Positions 32,796-40,983 of a stretch of DNA of 42,532 nt are shown here, piece after piece; positions within the stretch are counted from its first letter, which is position 1; each line of letters starts with the position of its first letter. This DNA is from Acinetobacter sp. Its GTDB lineage: Bacteria; Pseudomonadota; Gammaproteobacteria; Pseudomonadales; Moraxellaceae. The stretch spans positions 1 through 42,532 of the forward strand of contig JAITLL010000079.1 in NCBI GenBank assembly GCA_031277915.1, written 5' to 3'. Position numbers and translations under genes: made by a program. The notes below the pieces were generated by a model that was not told the origin of the DNA, made no database searches, and worked only from the letters and a program-made list of their open reading frames with translations.

Positions 32796-34151
32796 TTAGG
32801 AACAAGTGCTTATCTGTACTGGAATGTAAATTTTAACCTGTAACCCAGTTTGTGTTTCTTTATCAGTGAAACTGAAATCGATTTTTGCGCCCCAACGTGC
32901 GGCAAGCGTATTTACAATGGATAAGCCTAAACCTGAACCCACCTGCTCACCACCAAGTATTCGATAAAATGGGTCTAAGACTCTTTCTCTTTCACTCATA
33001 GGAATACCCGGCCCATTATCTTGAACTTGTAAAATCACCTGCCGATTTTCTTGATGTACCGACAAATCGATTCGCCCTGCTGACGGCGTATAGCGAATCG
33101 CATTATCAACTAAGTTTTTAACGACAGTCATGAGTTCTAACTCATTGACCCATACTTGAGCATCCAACACCCCTTCAATACCAATATCAATCTGCTTTTC
33201 TTCTGCCAACGGCATCAAGTCTTCCAATACTCGGCGATAAATGCCCTGAACAGAAACCCATGCTTTTGGAGATTCAACATTGGTCTGAACCTTAGCCAAT
33301 GTTAAAAGTTGCTCTAACAGGCTTCGTCCGCGTTTAATGCCTTTTTGTAATACATTTAAGCGCTCTCTAGCTGTATCAGACATATCGGCATCTGCCAATC
33401 GTTCAGCCTGTAAAGAGAGTGCTGTCAGTGGTGAACGTAGTTCATGTGCTGAGTCGGCAACAAAACGCCGCTGTGTTTCCATCGATCGTTCTACACGTAA
33501 AAACAATGAATTGATCGCAACAACAAAGGGACGAACTTCTGTTGGTAAATGGGTACTTTCTATTGGACGTAAATCTTGTTCAGCACGCTGGTCTATTTCA
33601 TTTGAAAGTGTCGCAATTGGCCGAAACATACTTCGAACTAAATGTGAAACAAGGAATAACAAAACCGGGATAAAAATTAAAAAAGGCATGACTGTACGAA
33701 AAGCACTGTCATACGCAATTTCATTTCTTAAACTCGATGGCTGAGCAACCACAATGCGGTCACCACTAACCAGTGTTTTGACCAGTACACGAAAAGTCTT
33801 ATCCCCCACGTCTTGGGTATGCAAACCATCGGGCAGCATTGGTGATATCGGTAAGATACCATTTGTATCTACAGTAGTCTGATTGGCTTTTAAATGTTGG
33901 ACAATCACTTGAGCCTCAGCATCACTCCCTTTGAGATGAGTTATCGGAGCAAGACTAGAAGACAACTGTTTTTGGTCAATAAGCTGAGCGACTTGCCGTA
34001 AAATATCGTCCTGTAACTCATGGGCTTCATCAAAAGCAAATACGAATGAACAAATCCCTGCGACCAAAGCAACAAGTAAAATTGAAACTGATAAAGTGAA
34101 AGATAATTTGAGCTGAATCGAATTATTCAGACTTTTTTTGACACCATCCAT
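32796..34151 (-). CDS. QseC-like sensor histidine kinase
   Basis: A 451-residue inner-membrane kinase. Two membrane segments (about 13-40 and 155-175) flank a periplasmic sensor domain. A HAMP-like linker follows, then the H-box FVADSAHELRSPLTAL with phospho-acceptor H236. The N-box DNAIRYTP, G1 DNGPGIP and G2 GSGLGLSIV of HATPase_c are intact. It resembles QseC and related kinases. Its start overlaps the end of the response regulator by 25 bases. The signal is unknown; the adjacent His-rich peptide gene hints at a metal. Confidence 0.92.
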   Translation of the reverse strand: MDGVKKSLNNSIQLKLSFTLSVSILLVALVAGICSFVFAFDEAHELQDDILRQVAQLIDQKQLSSSLAPITHLKGSDAEAQVIVQHLKANQTTVDTNGILPISPMLPDGLHTQDVGDKTFRVLVKTLVSGDRIVVAQPSSLRNEIAYDSAFRTVMPFLIFIPVLLFLVSHLVRSMFRPIATLSNEIDQRAEQDLRPIESTHLPTEVRPFVVAINSLFLRVERSMETQRRFVADSAHELRSPLTALSLQAERLADADMSDTARERLNVLQKGIKRGRSLLEQLLTLAKVQTNVESPKAWVSVQGIYRRVLEDLMPLAEEKQIDIGIEGVLDAQVWVNELELMTVVKNLVDNAIRYTPSAGRIDLSVHQENRQVILQVQDNGPGIPMSERERVLDPFYRILGGEQVGSGLGLSIVNTLAARWGAKIDFSFTDKETQTGLQVKIYIPVQISTCS

Positions 34152-34792
34152 CCAGCTCCCCTAATATTTTTAATGACTTCAGTTCCTAATTTTCGTCTTA
34201 AGGCATGAATCAGATATTCAACCGCATTACTTTCGACTTCCTCTCCCCAGCCATAAATACGGTCTTCTAACTCACTACGAGATAAAATTGCGCCCGGTCT
34301 AAGTAGTAAAGCATGAAGTAATGCAAATTCACGGTTCGATAACTGCGTCGGAAGTCCACCATTTATAGCGGCCTCTTTTGTTACCGGATCGAGAGTCACC
34401 ATACCATTACTGAGTGTAGGTGTCGCATTACCCACCTTGCGCCGTAGCACAGCTCGAATACGGGCAAGTAATTCAGCCATATCGAAAGGTTTTAATACGT
34501 AATCATCTGCACCGCTATCAAGTCCATTTAAACGATCTTCTAACCCATCACGTGCAGTAATAATCAGTAAAGGAATTGGATTATTTTGGGCCCGAATACT
34601 TTTAAGTACCTCTAGCCCATCTTTGTTTGGTAGCCCCAGATCAAGAAGAACGACGTCATAATGTTGACATTCCAGAGTGCTGAGTGCCACTTGTCCATTT
34701 TTAACCCAATCAACTGCATAAGAGGCATCTTTTAAAGCACTCTGAACAGCGTCGCCAATCATAGGGTCATCTTCAACCAATAGTACTCGCAT
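34127..34792 (-). CDS. QseB-like OmpR-family response regulator
   Basis: A 221-residue response regulator. The receiver has D8/D9 and phospho-acceptor D51 (VVLLDLGLP), T/K active-site residues in ITARD and LKPF, and a C-terminal winged helix (LSNREFALLHALLLRPGAILSRSELEDRIYGW). It is phosphorylated by the downstream QseC-like kinase and binds direct repeats. Candidate direct repeats TTAG at ten-base spacing lie at 36144-36157, upstream of the first gene of the operon. Confidence 0.93.
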   Translation of the reverse strand: MRVLLVEDDPMIGDAVQSALKDASYAVDWVKNGQVALSTLECQHYDVVLLDLGLPNKDGLEVLKSIRAQNNPIPLLIITARDGLEDRLNGLDSGADDYVLKPFDMAELLARIRAVLRRKVGNATPTLSNGMVTLDPVTKEAAINGGLPTQLSNREFALLHALLLRPGAILSRSELEDRIYGWGEEVESNAVEYLIHALRRKLGTEVIKNIRGAGWMVSKKV

Positions 34793-34847
34793 CGGAACTC
34801 CACTTCATATTTATTCGTTCGACTGATCATCTAGGCATACGTATCAA

Positions 34848-35297
34848 TCAGACTTTGCCTTGAAGCATATCAAAAGTTTTTAATAATTGAGTCATGGCAT
34901 TTTTACAATCTGCTTGCTTGGCCGGATTAGCACGCAGTGCTGCTAAAGCCTGATCAATTGACTTATCTAACACATGCCAGTCGTCTGCTGCTCTTGGTTT
35001 TAATCCAGCTTCGGCAGAGTCCCACGCCAACTCTAAATCTTTAATTCGTGTTTTAGCAGCAGGTAAATCACCTTTTTCAACTAGCGCATTAACTTCAAGC
35101 GCAATGTTATGAAAAGCAGTTAAATCACCCAACTTAGAAGCTGTATGAGCTTGGGCTGTTTGAGTACCTTGAGCAGTTGTATCGGTATTTGAAGTGCCCG
35201 AATGCTTAGAGCATCCTACAGCTAAAGTCACAATAATAGTTGATGCTACAACAGCAAGCGGACGAATCAATGAGCGTTGTGATTTCATAGTTTTCAC
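34848..35297 (-). CDS. Small lipoprotein of the two-component operon
   Basis: A 149-residue protein with a lipobox (VTLAVGC, Cys near residue 29), a low-complexity Thr/Gln/Ala linker and a helical domain. The domain contains LAWDSAEAGLKPRAADDWHVLDKSIDQALAALR and a final Cys. It is probably anchored to a periplasm-facing membrane. It lies between the four-repeat membrane protein and the response regulator, on the same strand with short gaps (18 and 55 bp). I recognise the helical domain as conserved near such operons but not its function; an accessory sensor is possible. Confidence 0.75.
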   Translation of the reverse strand: MKTMKSQRSLIRPLAVVASTIIVTLAVGCSKHSGTSNTDTTAQGTQTAQAHTASKLGDLTAFHNIALEVNALVEKGDLPAAKTRIKDLELAWDSAEAGLKPRAADDWHVLDKSIDQALAALRANPAKQADCKNAMTQLLKTFDMLQGKV

Positions 35298-35315
35298 CTA
35301 AAAAAGTAAAGAAAA

Positions 35316-36104
35316 TTAGTATTTGGTTTGCACAGACCGATTCTGTGTTACATAGGAATTAAACTGGGCTTTGGTCACTAAAATGACAATAACAGAAAGG
35401 AAAATAATACTGGTCCACATGGCACCCAAACCTAATCCACCATATGTGTGATCTTGCGTTAGGAAATCACCAAGTGCGGCACCAAATGGGCGTGTTAAAA
35501 TATAGGCTATCCAGAAAGTGAGTACGGCATTTACTCCCATGCGCCACAGAATGAAAACACTGCCAATCAATGTACCAAACAGTACAGCACCCCAAACAAA
35601 GCCTAAACCTAACGCTTCGGTCGCCAAGTCTCCTGCTGCTGTGCCGAGCGCAAAAGTGCACAAAATAGCAGCCCAGTAAAACAGCTCTCGTCTAAGTGAA
35701 ATAACTTCATGAATCGATAAGGTTCGCTCAACTCGGTACCAAATGAAAAAAATCACGGCGAGTGCAACTGAAAATACGGATGTGCTGAGGTATAAACTAA
35801 TATTTAAGCCATCAGTTAATAAATCAGTGATTTGTGTACCAACAATGCTCACCAGTACAACGGTCAACCAGTAAATCCACGGTACATAGCGTTTAGTACG
35901 CAACTGAATCGTCAGCGCAATTAATAGTAAAGCGGACATAATGGCACAAGTAATGTTCTGACCAAGACCAGCATTTACAGCTAGAAAGTCAGCCCCTGTT
36001 TCACCAACAGTGGTTGACATAATTTTGATAATCCAGAACGACAAGGTAACTTCTGGAACTTTATTCAGCCAACCACTGGTACTGGCCATTTGCAAGTTAC
36101 TCAT
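35316..36104 (-). CDS. COG4705-like membrane protein with four internal repeats
   Basis: A 262-residue polytopic protein of about eight helices. Four copies of a related helix-end motif are seen: GETGADFLAV (34-43), GTQITDLLTD (89-98), GTAAGDLATE (154-163) and GAALGDFLTQ (208-217). Each holds a Gly and an Asp, followed by a GLG-like loop. The repeats suggest fourfold internal duplication and a line of acidic residues in the membrane, as in an ion or metal channel or transporter. The opening KVPEVTLSFWIIKI...TTVGETG is typical of COG4705 proteins, whose function is not known to me. It is the first gene of the QseBC-like operon. Confidence 0.75.
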   Translation of the reverse strand: MSNLQMASTSGWLNKVPEVTLSFWIIKIMSTTVGETGADFLAVNAGLGQNITCAIMSALLLIALTIQLRTKRYVPWIYWLTVVLVSIVGTQITDLLTDGLNISLYLSTSVFSVALAVIFFIWYRVERTLSIHEVISLRRELFYWAAILCTFALGTAAGDLATEALGLGFVWGAVLFGTLIGSVFILWRMGVNAVLTFWIAYILTRPFGAALGDFLTQDHTYGGLGLGAMWTSIIFLSVIVILVTKAQFNSYVTQNRSVQTKY

Positions 36105-36143
36105 GGTGTTTTACCAAACTAAATGGACTTGCAAGCAGTTTAA

Positions 36144-36160
36144 TTAGGCTAACTTAGCTG
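36144..36160 (-). promoter_or_regulatory. Candidate response-regulator direct repeats
   Basis: TTAGGCTAAC and TTAGCTGAAAC are arranged at a ten-base period, typical of OmpR-family binding, about 45 bp upstream of the operon start. The assignment is tentative. Confidence 0.25.
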
Positions 36161-36370
36161 AAACATAGGTACATATTTTTATCGGCCGAACACGTACTTT
36201 TTTCTTTTGCTTTATTTTTAAAACACAATTTTTATAAAGATTATTAGAATGTCTTCATATGCAATTTGAATATTTATTTGACTAAATTTTATAGCTTTTT
36301 AAAAAATAATACTTCTTTGATGAAGTAAATCGCTATAAGCTCAATGAACCACTTATAGAAAATTATTCCA

Positions 36371-36604
36371 ATGACTGAACACCCCTTACTACAAGAACTT
36401 AACTCACGAATCCAGTATTACTCTACAAGGACAGACCATCCGCTTAAAAGAATTTTGATAGGCTACCAAGCCTATGCCGAACTCATGCTATGCGCATCTT
36501 TCTCACATGAAGTCATAAATTCGGCTATTAGCCCAAACAAACGAAAATATAAAAATTTAAAAATCAAAGTCACTCAAGATGATGACCAACTTGATCTTGA
36601 ATAA
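36371..36604 (+). CDS. Hypothetical protein, 77 residues
   Basis: A small cytoplasmic protein, no signal or membrane segment, with a basic middle (SPNKRKYKNLKIKV) and an acidic end (QDDDQLDLE). I do not recognise a family. It converges with the acyltransferase gene with only 15 bp between. Its codon pattern looks like a real gene rather than a shadow, as no gene overlaps it on the other strand. The ribosome site is weak. Confidence 0.5.
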   Translation: MTEHPLLQELNSRIQYYSTRTDHPLKRILIGYQAYAELMLCASFSHEVINSAISPNKRKYKNLKIKVTQDDDQLDLE

Positions 36605-36619
36605 TCGAATCAAACTCAA

Positions 36620-37552
36620 TTAGTAGAACTTTGCTTCACCTATGGGACGAGTTTTAAACCGTCTATGAAACCACATGTACTGTGTTGGGGCGATACGGAT
36701 CTGGTTTTCAATAATTCTGTTGACGCGTTCAGCATCATAAACTTCACACCCACTTGGAAAGTTTTCGAGTTTAGGTTCGACCAGTACGTTGTATTGAGGG
36801 TTTCGGATATCCCCACTTCTATAAAAATATAATGGGATTGCAACAGCATTTGAAATATCCATAAGCCTTCGGTGTGCTGTTACTGTTGCAGCTTGTATTC
36901 CAAAAAATGATGCCATAACCCCTTGCTTTAAACCGAAATCCTGATCAGGGCTATACCAAATTGCATGTCCCTTTTTTAGTTTTTCAATTAAGCTACGCAT
37001 GTTATCTTTCGCAATTTGATTTTTATAAACCCGAGCTCGACTACGATGAATAAGAAAATCCATAAAAGGATTATTTTGAGGTCTATACACCACATCCATA
37101 TCGAAGAATAAGGTACAAGCAGCACCCCCTGCATCGAGTAATGTACTGTGTGTGCCTAATAGCAAAATACCCCGATCCCGATTGTCATTTAGATGTTCTA
37201 ATCCTTCTATATGAACCCTTTTTTTAAACCATGCTGGGCAATACCAAGCATTTAAGGCTTCAAATATACCAATCATTGTGTCAGTAAAAACCAACTTCGC
37301 TTTAGCTTCAATTTGCTCGGGTGTTTTTTCCGGAAAACACGCTCCTAAATTTCTTAAAGTTGTTTTCCTTCTGGAAGCCAAGAGTATCCAAGCAATTTTT
37401 GAAAAAAGTTTTGCTAAACGCCACTGGATTGCCCAAGGCAAATAGGCAAGAAATATGAGAATAAAAGCTGAAAACCAGATACCCCAATATTTTAGTGATA
37501 GAAAGGAAAATTGAAACTGCCCAGATTGATACTGCGGTTCAGATTTCGTCAT
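36620..37552 (-). CDS. Lipid A/lysophospholipid acyltransferase (LpxL/HtrB family)
   Basis: A 310-residue inner-membrane acyltransferase. An N-terminal membrane helix (about 22-42) precedes the HX4D catalytic motif GTHSTLLDAG (H135, D140). Family blocks are RRKTTLRNLGACFPEKTPEQ and YSPDQDFGLKQGVMASFFG. It adds a secondary acyl chain to lipid A, or acts on another acyl acceptor. Acinetobacter encodes more than one such enzyme, so I give no final symbol; LpxL is likeliest. It has a monocistronic position. Confidence 0.9.
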   Translation of the reverse strand: MTKSEPQYQSGQFQFSFLSLKYWGIWFSAFILIFLAYLPWAIQWRLAKLFSKIAWILLASRRKTTLRNLGACFPEKTPEQIEAKAKLVFTDTMIGIFEALNAWYCPAWFKKRVHIEGLEHLNDNRDRGILLLGTHSTLLDAGGAACTLFFDMDVVYRPQNNPFMDFLIHRSRARVYKNQIAKDNMRSLIEKLKKGHAIWYSPDQDFGLKQGVMASFFGIQAATVTAHRRLMDISNAVAIPLYFYRSGDIRNPQYNVLVEPKLENFPSGCEVYDAERVNRIIENQIRIAPTQYMWFHRRFKTRPIGEAKFY

Positions 37553-38013
37553 ACTATAAATATCAAGAGGTATAGAAAATCATGCTAACACACGTTAAAT
37601 CCATATGCGTTTGCAAAGTATGTCTTAATATTGAACTTATTTTATTAAGAAAATTTATACAATAAGCTGATTAGCGCTCATATTTAGGTCTTAATTTTTT
37701 TAAAGAAATTAATAAATAATAAGTATTTATAAAATTTAATTACTTTATTTTTAAGCACTATCACATCTAAAAACTTAAAACGTTAAGCCTCTCATCACTT
37801 GCAGAAACGTTGAATACCTATCTTTATGTTCAAAAGTAAACTTTACTTCTGAGCCACCTGTGAACTGAACTCGAATCGAGCTTAACAGGATGTGGAATCA
37901 GGTTAATATCTATTTTAACTTTGCTGTCAAAAAGCGTACATTTAAAGGCATCTTTTCAGTAGATGAAATACTTTTTATTTTCTCTCTATCCAATTGTGAA
38001 AGAACGCTTTTGC
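37553..38013. other. Intergenic stretch with possible decayed ORF
   Basis: About 460 bp without an intact gene. On the minus strand, between about 37775 and 37958, two overlapping open stretches in different frames read protein-like: FKCTLFDSKVKIDINL and then IRVQFTGGSEVKFTFEH. One base shift would join them and the second ends at a TAA (37775-37777). No start with a ribosome site remains. It may be a degenerate small gene or chance. The rest is very AT-rich. Confidence 0.3.
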
Positions 38014-39387
38014 TTATTTTTTGAAGTGCGGTACTTGTTCTATAAAGTCATTAAAAGACATAGGACAACCCCATAAATAACCTTGAAACTCCGTACAAGC
38101 ATTATTTTTAAAAGCGTAAAACTGTTCGGCCGTTTCTATTCCCTCGACTAATACGCGAAGGTTTAAGTCCAGACCAATTTTAATAATACCCGTGACCAAT
38201 TTGTTACTACGTTTGTCATCTAAAGCTGCCTCTACAAAACTACGATCAATTTTAATTTGGCTAATCGGCATTTTTTGCAAATAGCTTAAAGATGAATAAC
38301 CTGTGCCAAAATCATCAAGAGAAAGCTGAATTCCATGTTTTGACAAGAAGTGCATTTTTTCGATCATGCTAGCGCAATTATTTAAAGCAATATTTTCAGT
38401 AATTTCTAATATGAGCAGCGCCGGATTTATGCCATGTTTCTGAACCATACCAATCACAGTTTGCTCAAAGTGCGGTTGCATAAAATGATCGGCACTGATA
38501 TTGATTGAGAGTGTCAGGTTTTTCGTCTGTTCTTTTTTGCTCCATTGATTCAACACACAACAGGCTTGTGCGAGTACCCATTCACCAATCTTGGGCATTA
38601 ACTCATGAACTTCAGCGACCGGAATAAAATCTTTTGTCGGAACATACCCTAAAACAGGATGATGCCATCTAAGCAAAGCCTCTGCACCAATTAGGGTTTC
38701 AGACGAATCTATTTGTGGCTGATAAAAAAGCTCGAATTGTTTTTTAGTAAGAGCCAGTCTTAAGTCTTGCACCAACTTATTTTCTATTTGCATCTCTAAT
38801 TGCATGGTATAAATTGAGATACAAATCATAAGTGTAGCGACACAAGTCACAATCCATCCGCCATGATGACGAATGTTTTCTGGCAAAGGGATTGCCCCAG
38901 AGATATTAAAAGAGCTACCACTAAAAAATATAAAGCATGTAATCGACAATACAATCAAAATAAATTGTAAGAAACTTGGCTCACGGCGGTAATTTAAATA
39001 CCCCAATATCGCTCCGGCAGGCAAAAACAAATGTGCCACTCGAGGATAATCAATACTAGCCACATCAAAAAACAGGCAAAAAACCACTGGAAAAACCAGC
39101 AGCACCACTTGGGATAAAAGAATGCCTGCTGAAATTTGACGTATATATAGTAAAAAAAGACTAAATAGAGATATCAGTGTGAAAAAGATATCCATAGAAA
39201 CAATAAGCCACATTTGTGCTATTGCGAAATATATAGTCCAAAGCAAACAAAAGATAAGGCAAATAAAGATATTGGCTTTGGCTGCAATGGTGAGTTGTTG
39301 ATCCTTTACAGCACTATAATTTTTCTTTTGTTTTTTTAAGTAAGGCGAAGCAATCATAAATAAATCAACCGTAAAATATTTCGTCAT
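38014..39387 (-). CDS. Membrane-anchored EAL-domain c-di-GMP phosphodiesterase
   Basis: A 457-residue protein. About six membrane helices (residues 38-205, MHYT/MASE-like sensor region of unknown type) precede a complete EAL domain (about 212-450). Active-site motifs are intact: EALLRW (E236), SINISADHF with Asn, ITENIAL, DDFGTGYSSL, KIDRSF and VEGIE. There is no GGDEF domain. It should hydrolyse c-di-GMP to pGpG, lowering adhesion or biofilm signals in response to a membrane or environmental cue. It is a single gene between two gene-free stretches. Confidence 0.92.
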   Translation of the reverse strand: MTKYFTVDLFMIASPYLKKQKKNYSAVKDQQLTIAAKANIFICLIFCLLWTIYFAIAQMWLIVSMDIFFTLISLFSLFLLYIRQISAGILLSQVVLLVFPVVFCLFFDVASIDYPRVAHLFLPAGAILGYLNYRREPSFLQFILIVLSITCFIFFSGSSFNISGAIPLPENIRHHGGWIVTCVATLMICISIYTMQLEMQIENKLVQDLRLALTKKQFELFYQPQIDSSETLIGAEALLRWHHPVLGYVPTKDFIPVAEVHELMPKIGEWVLAQACCVLNQWSKKEQTKNLTLSINISADHFMQPHFEQTVIGMVQKHGINPALLILEITENIALNNCASMIEKMHFLSKHGIQLSLDDFGTGYSSLSYLQKMPISQIKIDRSFVEAALDDKRSNKLVTGIIKIGLDLNLRVLVEGIETAEQFYAFKNNACTEFQGYLWGCPMSFNDFIEQVPHFKK

Positions 39388-39731
39388 AGATCCCCAACGT
39401 GATCATTGATACTCCATTTCAATATTTACTCATAAAAACGTAATGTTTTTTCCCTGTTATTTATACTTTTCGTTTTAATGTAGGTTAGGTATTGTTTTAA
39501 TAGTGGTGATACAGTTCGGTTTTTTAATTGAACGATACTGCTTTAAGCACCCTATAATTTTAAAGTATCATGAGCTAACGATACATGCCCCTGCTACTAA
39601 GGTACAGTCTTTAAATGTTTAAAATTGAAGCAAATGTCAAAAATATGCGCTTATTGTAATCTTACACACCCTTAAATGCATAAGATTACCTGTTCAAGAA
39701 CTTTAAAAATGGCTGATTTAGCCTTCAAGTT
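39388..39731. other. Intergenic stretch with a hairpin
   Basis: No reading frame is supported. GTAATCTTA (39656-39664) and TAAGATTAC (39681-39689) form a nine-base stem. A small GGCT/AGCC hairpin followed by ATTTTT on the minus strand at about 39700-39720 is a likely terminator for the antiporter gene. The remainder probably contains the EAL gene promoter. Confidence 0.45.
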
Positions 39732-40733
39732 TTATCTAAGATAAATAGCAACGATTACTGCAAAAACACCATATAAGCTGCTTACGGCAACTAACGCTCG
39801 ACCATCGACCGACCCACGGCGGAATAACGTCCACAAAAATACAATAGCGAGTGCAGTGATCACACCAGATGCTAATAGCACGCCATCAAAGCGCCACGGT
39901 GTGAAGAAAATACCCAGCGCACTGGGTATGGTCGCCTGAATCATCATGGCTCCGGAAATGTTCGCTAAAGCTAAGCGTTCTTTGCCTTGGCGCACCCAAA
40001 TCAGCGCATTCATAATTTCAGGTAACTCAGTTGCAACTGGACTAAGTAGCAAAGCAACCATATGAGGTGGCCAGCTTAGTGCTGTACCAATCGCTTCAAG
40101 TTGAGCCACAAACGTGTGTGATGCAATACTAATCACAACCAAAGCCAGCAATACTTGTAGACCAGCCCAGCCCAAAGATGGTTCGGCTGTGTTTGGACGA
40201 AACTTGAGGGGTTCGAGCTCTTCTTCTTCAGCGCTTGTGTCTGATTCTCTAATCTCACGCCAGACATAAGCTGCATAAGCCGCCAAGAATAAAATACCTA
40301 ACCAAGGCTTAATGGCAAATGCAACTAAACCAAGCGCCACTTTTAATACAAAGATGGCTAGAAAAGAAACCTGATCTCGACTTAAACGAGCGTAATCAAC
40401 TTGCACCTGATTCGATGCGCGTGCCAGCTTTTTGCGATGAAGAATTAATACTAGACCAACAACAGCATAGCCCAACGTCGCCAAAACCAGTGGGCCGCCC
40501 ATTGCAGCCCCAACACCCAAGTCTTTTTGTTCTGGGGTATTACCAAATACCACGGCCATAAAAGTGACCGCACTTTCAGGCAGCGCTGTACCAAAAGCTG
40601 CAAGTACTGAGCCTACTGCGGTTGCACCCAGGTTAAGACGTTTACCAAACCATTCAATACCATTGACGAAATATTCACAGGCGAGATAAATTGCCCCAGC
40701 GGACAAAAAGAATAAGATAAAAGTGAGGAGCAT
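39732..40733 (-). CDS. Na+/Ca2+-type cation antiporter (YrbG/CaxA-like)
   Basis: A 333-residue, ten-helix exchanger with two inverted alpha repeats: GSVLAAFGTALPESAVTF near residue 45 and LLSPVATELPEIMNAL near 230. These match the GTSLPE-type motifs of CaCA exchangers. The start is taken at ATG 40733 (MLLTFILFF). The longer frame from 40799 would translate through the end of the riboswitch. It is preceded by a yybP-ykoY manganese riboswitch, so Mn2+ export, perhaps with Ca2+, is the most likely function. It is one of the less usual families under this switch. Confidence 0.88.
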   Translation of the reverse strand: MLLTFILFFLSAGAIYLACEYFVNGIEWFGKRLNLGATAVGSVLAAFGTALPESAVTFMAVVFGNTPEQKDLGVGAAMGGPLVLATLGYAVVGLVLILHRKKLARASNQVQVDYARLSRDQVSFLAIFVLKVALGLVAFAIKPWLGILFLAAYAAYVWREIRESDTSAEEEELEPLKFRPNTAEPSLGWAGLQVLLALVVISIASHTFVAQLEAIGTALSWPPHMVALLLSPVATELPEIMNALIWVRQGKERLALANISGAMMIQATIPSALGIFFTPWRFDGVLLASGVITALAIVFLWTLFRRGSVDGRALVAVSSLYGVFAVIVAIYLR

Positions 40734-40789
40734 AGGAATAGTTCCAGCCGGGCGAATAAGAAACCATTGGCGCGACAACACGCCTCGCC

Positions 40790-40975
40790 CGACTAGCAAA
40801 GCACGTTGCGGCCAAAGGTCTCGCCTAGCTCACACTGTATATATACAGCGGCTGAACACGCCATGAGATACTCATCTCAAGTTTGTTGACGTGGTCTTCC
40901 TAGCTGGGTACTAGGAATGGCTACTCCCCAATGACAATGGGGTGGATTCTACCAGTGTTTTCGTCGCAACTCTAC
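40790..40975 (-). promoter_or_regulatory. yybP-ykoY manganese riboswitch
   Basis: The minus strand carries the conserved core ATTGGGGAGTAGCC (GGGGAGTAGC at 40920-40929) and, after two arms, GCGAGACCTTTGG (40814-40824 and beyond), which are the two Mn2+-aptamer strands. A hairpin with arms AGTCGGGCGA and TCGCCCGGCT follows next to the antiporter ATG. It could hide or free the start region (GGA about nine bases before ATG). Mn2+ binding would turn on translation or read-through of the exporter, as with mntP and alx in E. coli. Confidence 0.88.
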
Positions 40976-40983
40976 AGAGTTGG

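Noticed and set aside
40734-40799. N-terminal extension of the antiporter to an ATG at 40799
   Set aside because: It would translate the end of the Mn aptamer (GCGAGACCTTT region) and the expression hairpin. The family starts at the MLLTF methionine.
40868-40889. A 16-base match CAACAAACTTGAGATG between the Mn riboswitch and C4 leader copy 2 (same strand)
   Set aside because: Copy 1 has an extra A there and the surrounding structures differ. A match of this length can arise by chance in 42 kb of AT-rich DNA, so I do not propose a riboswitch in the leader.
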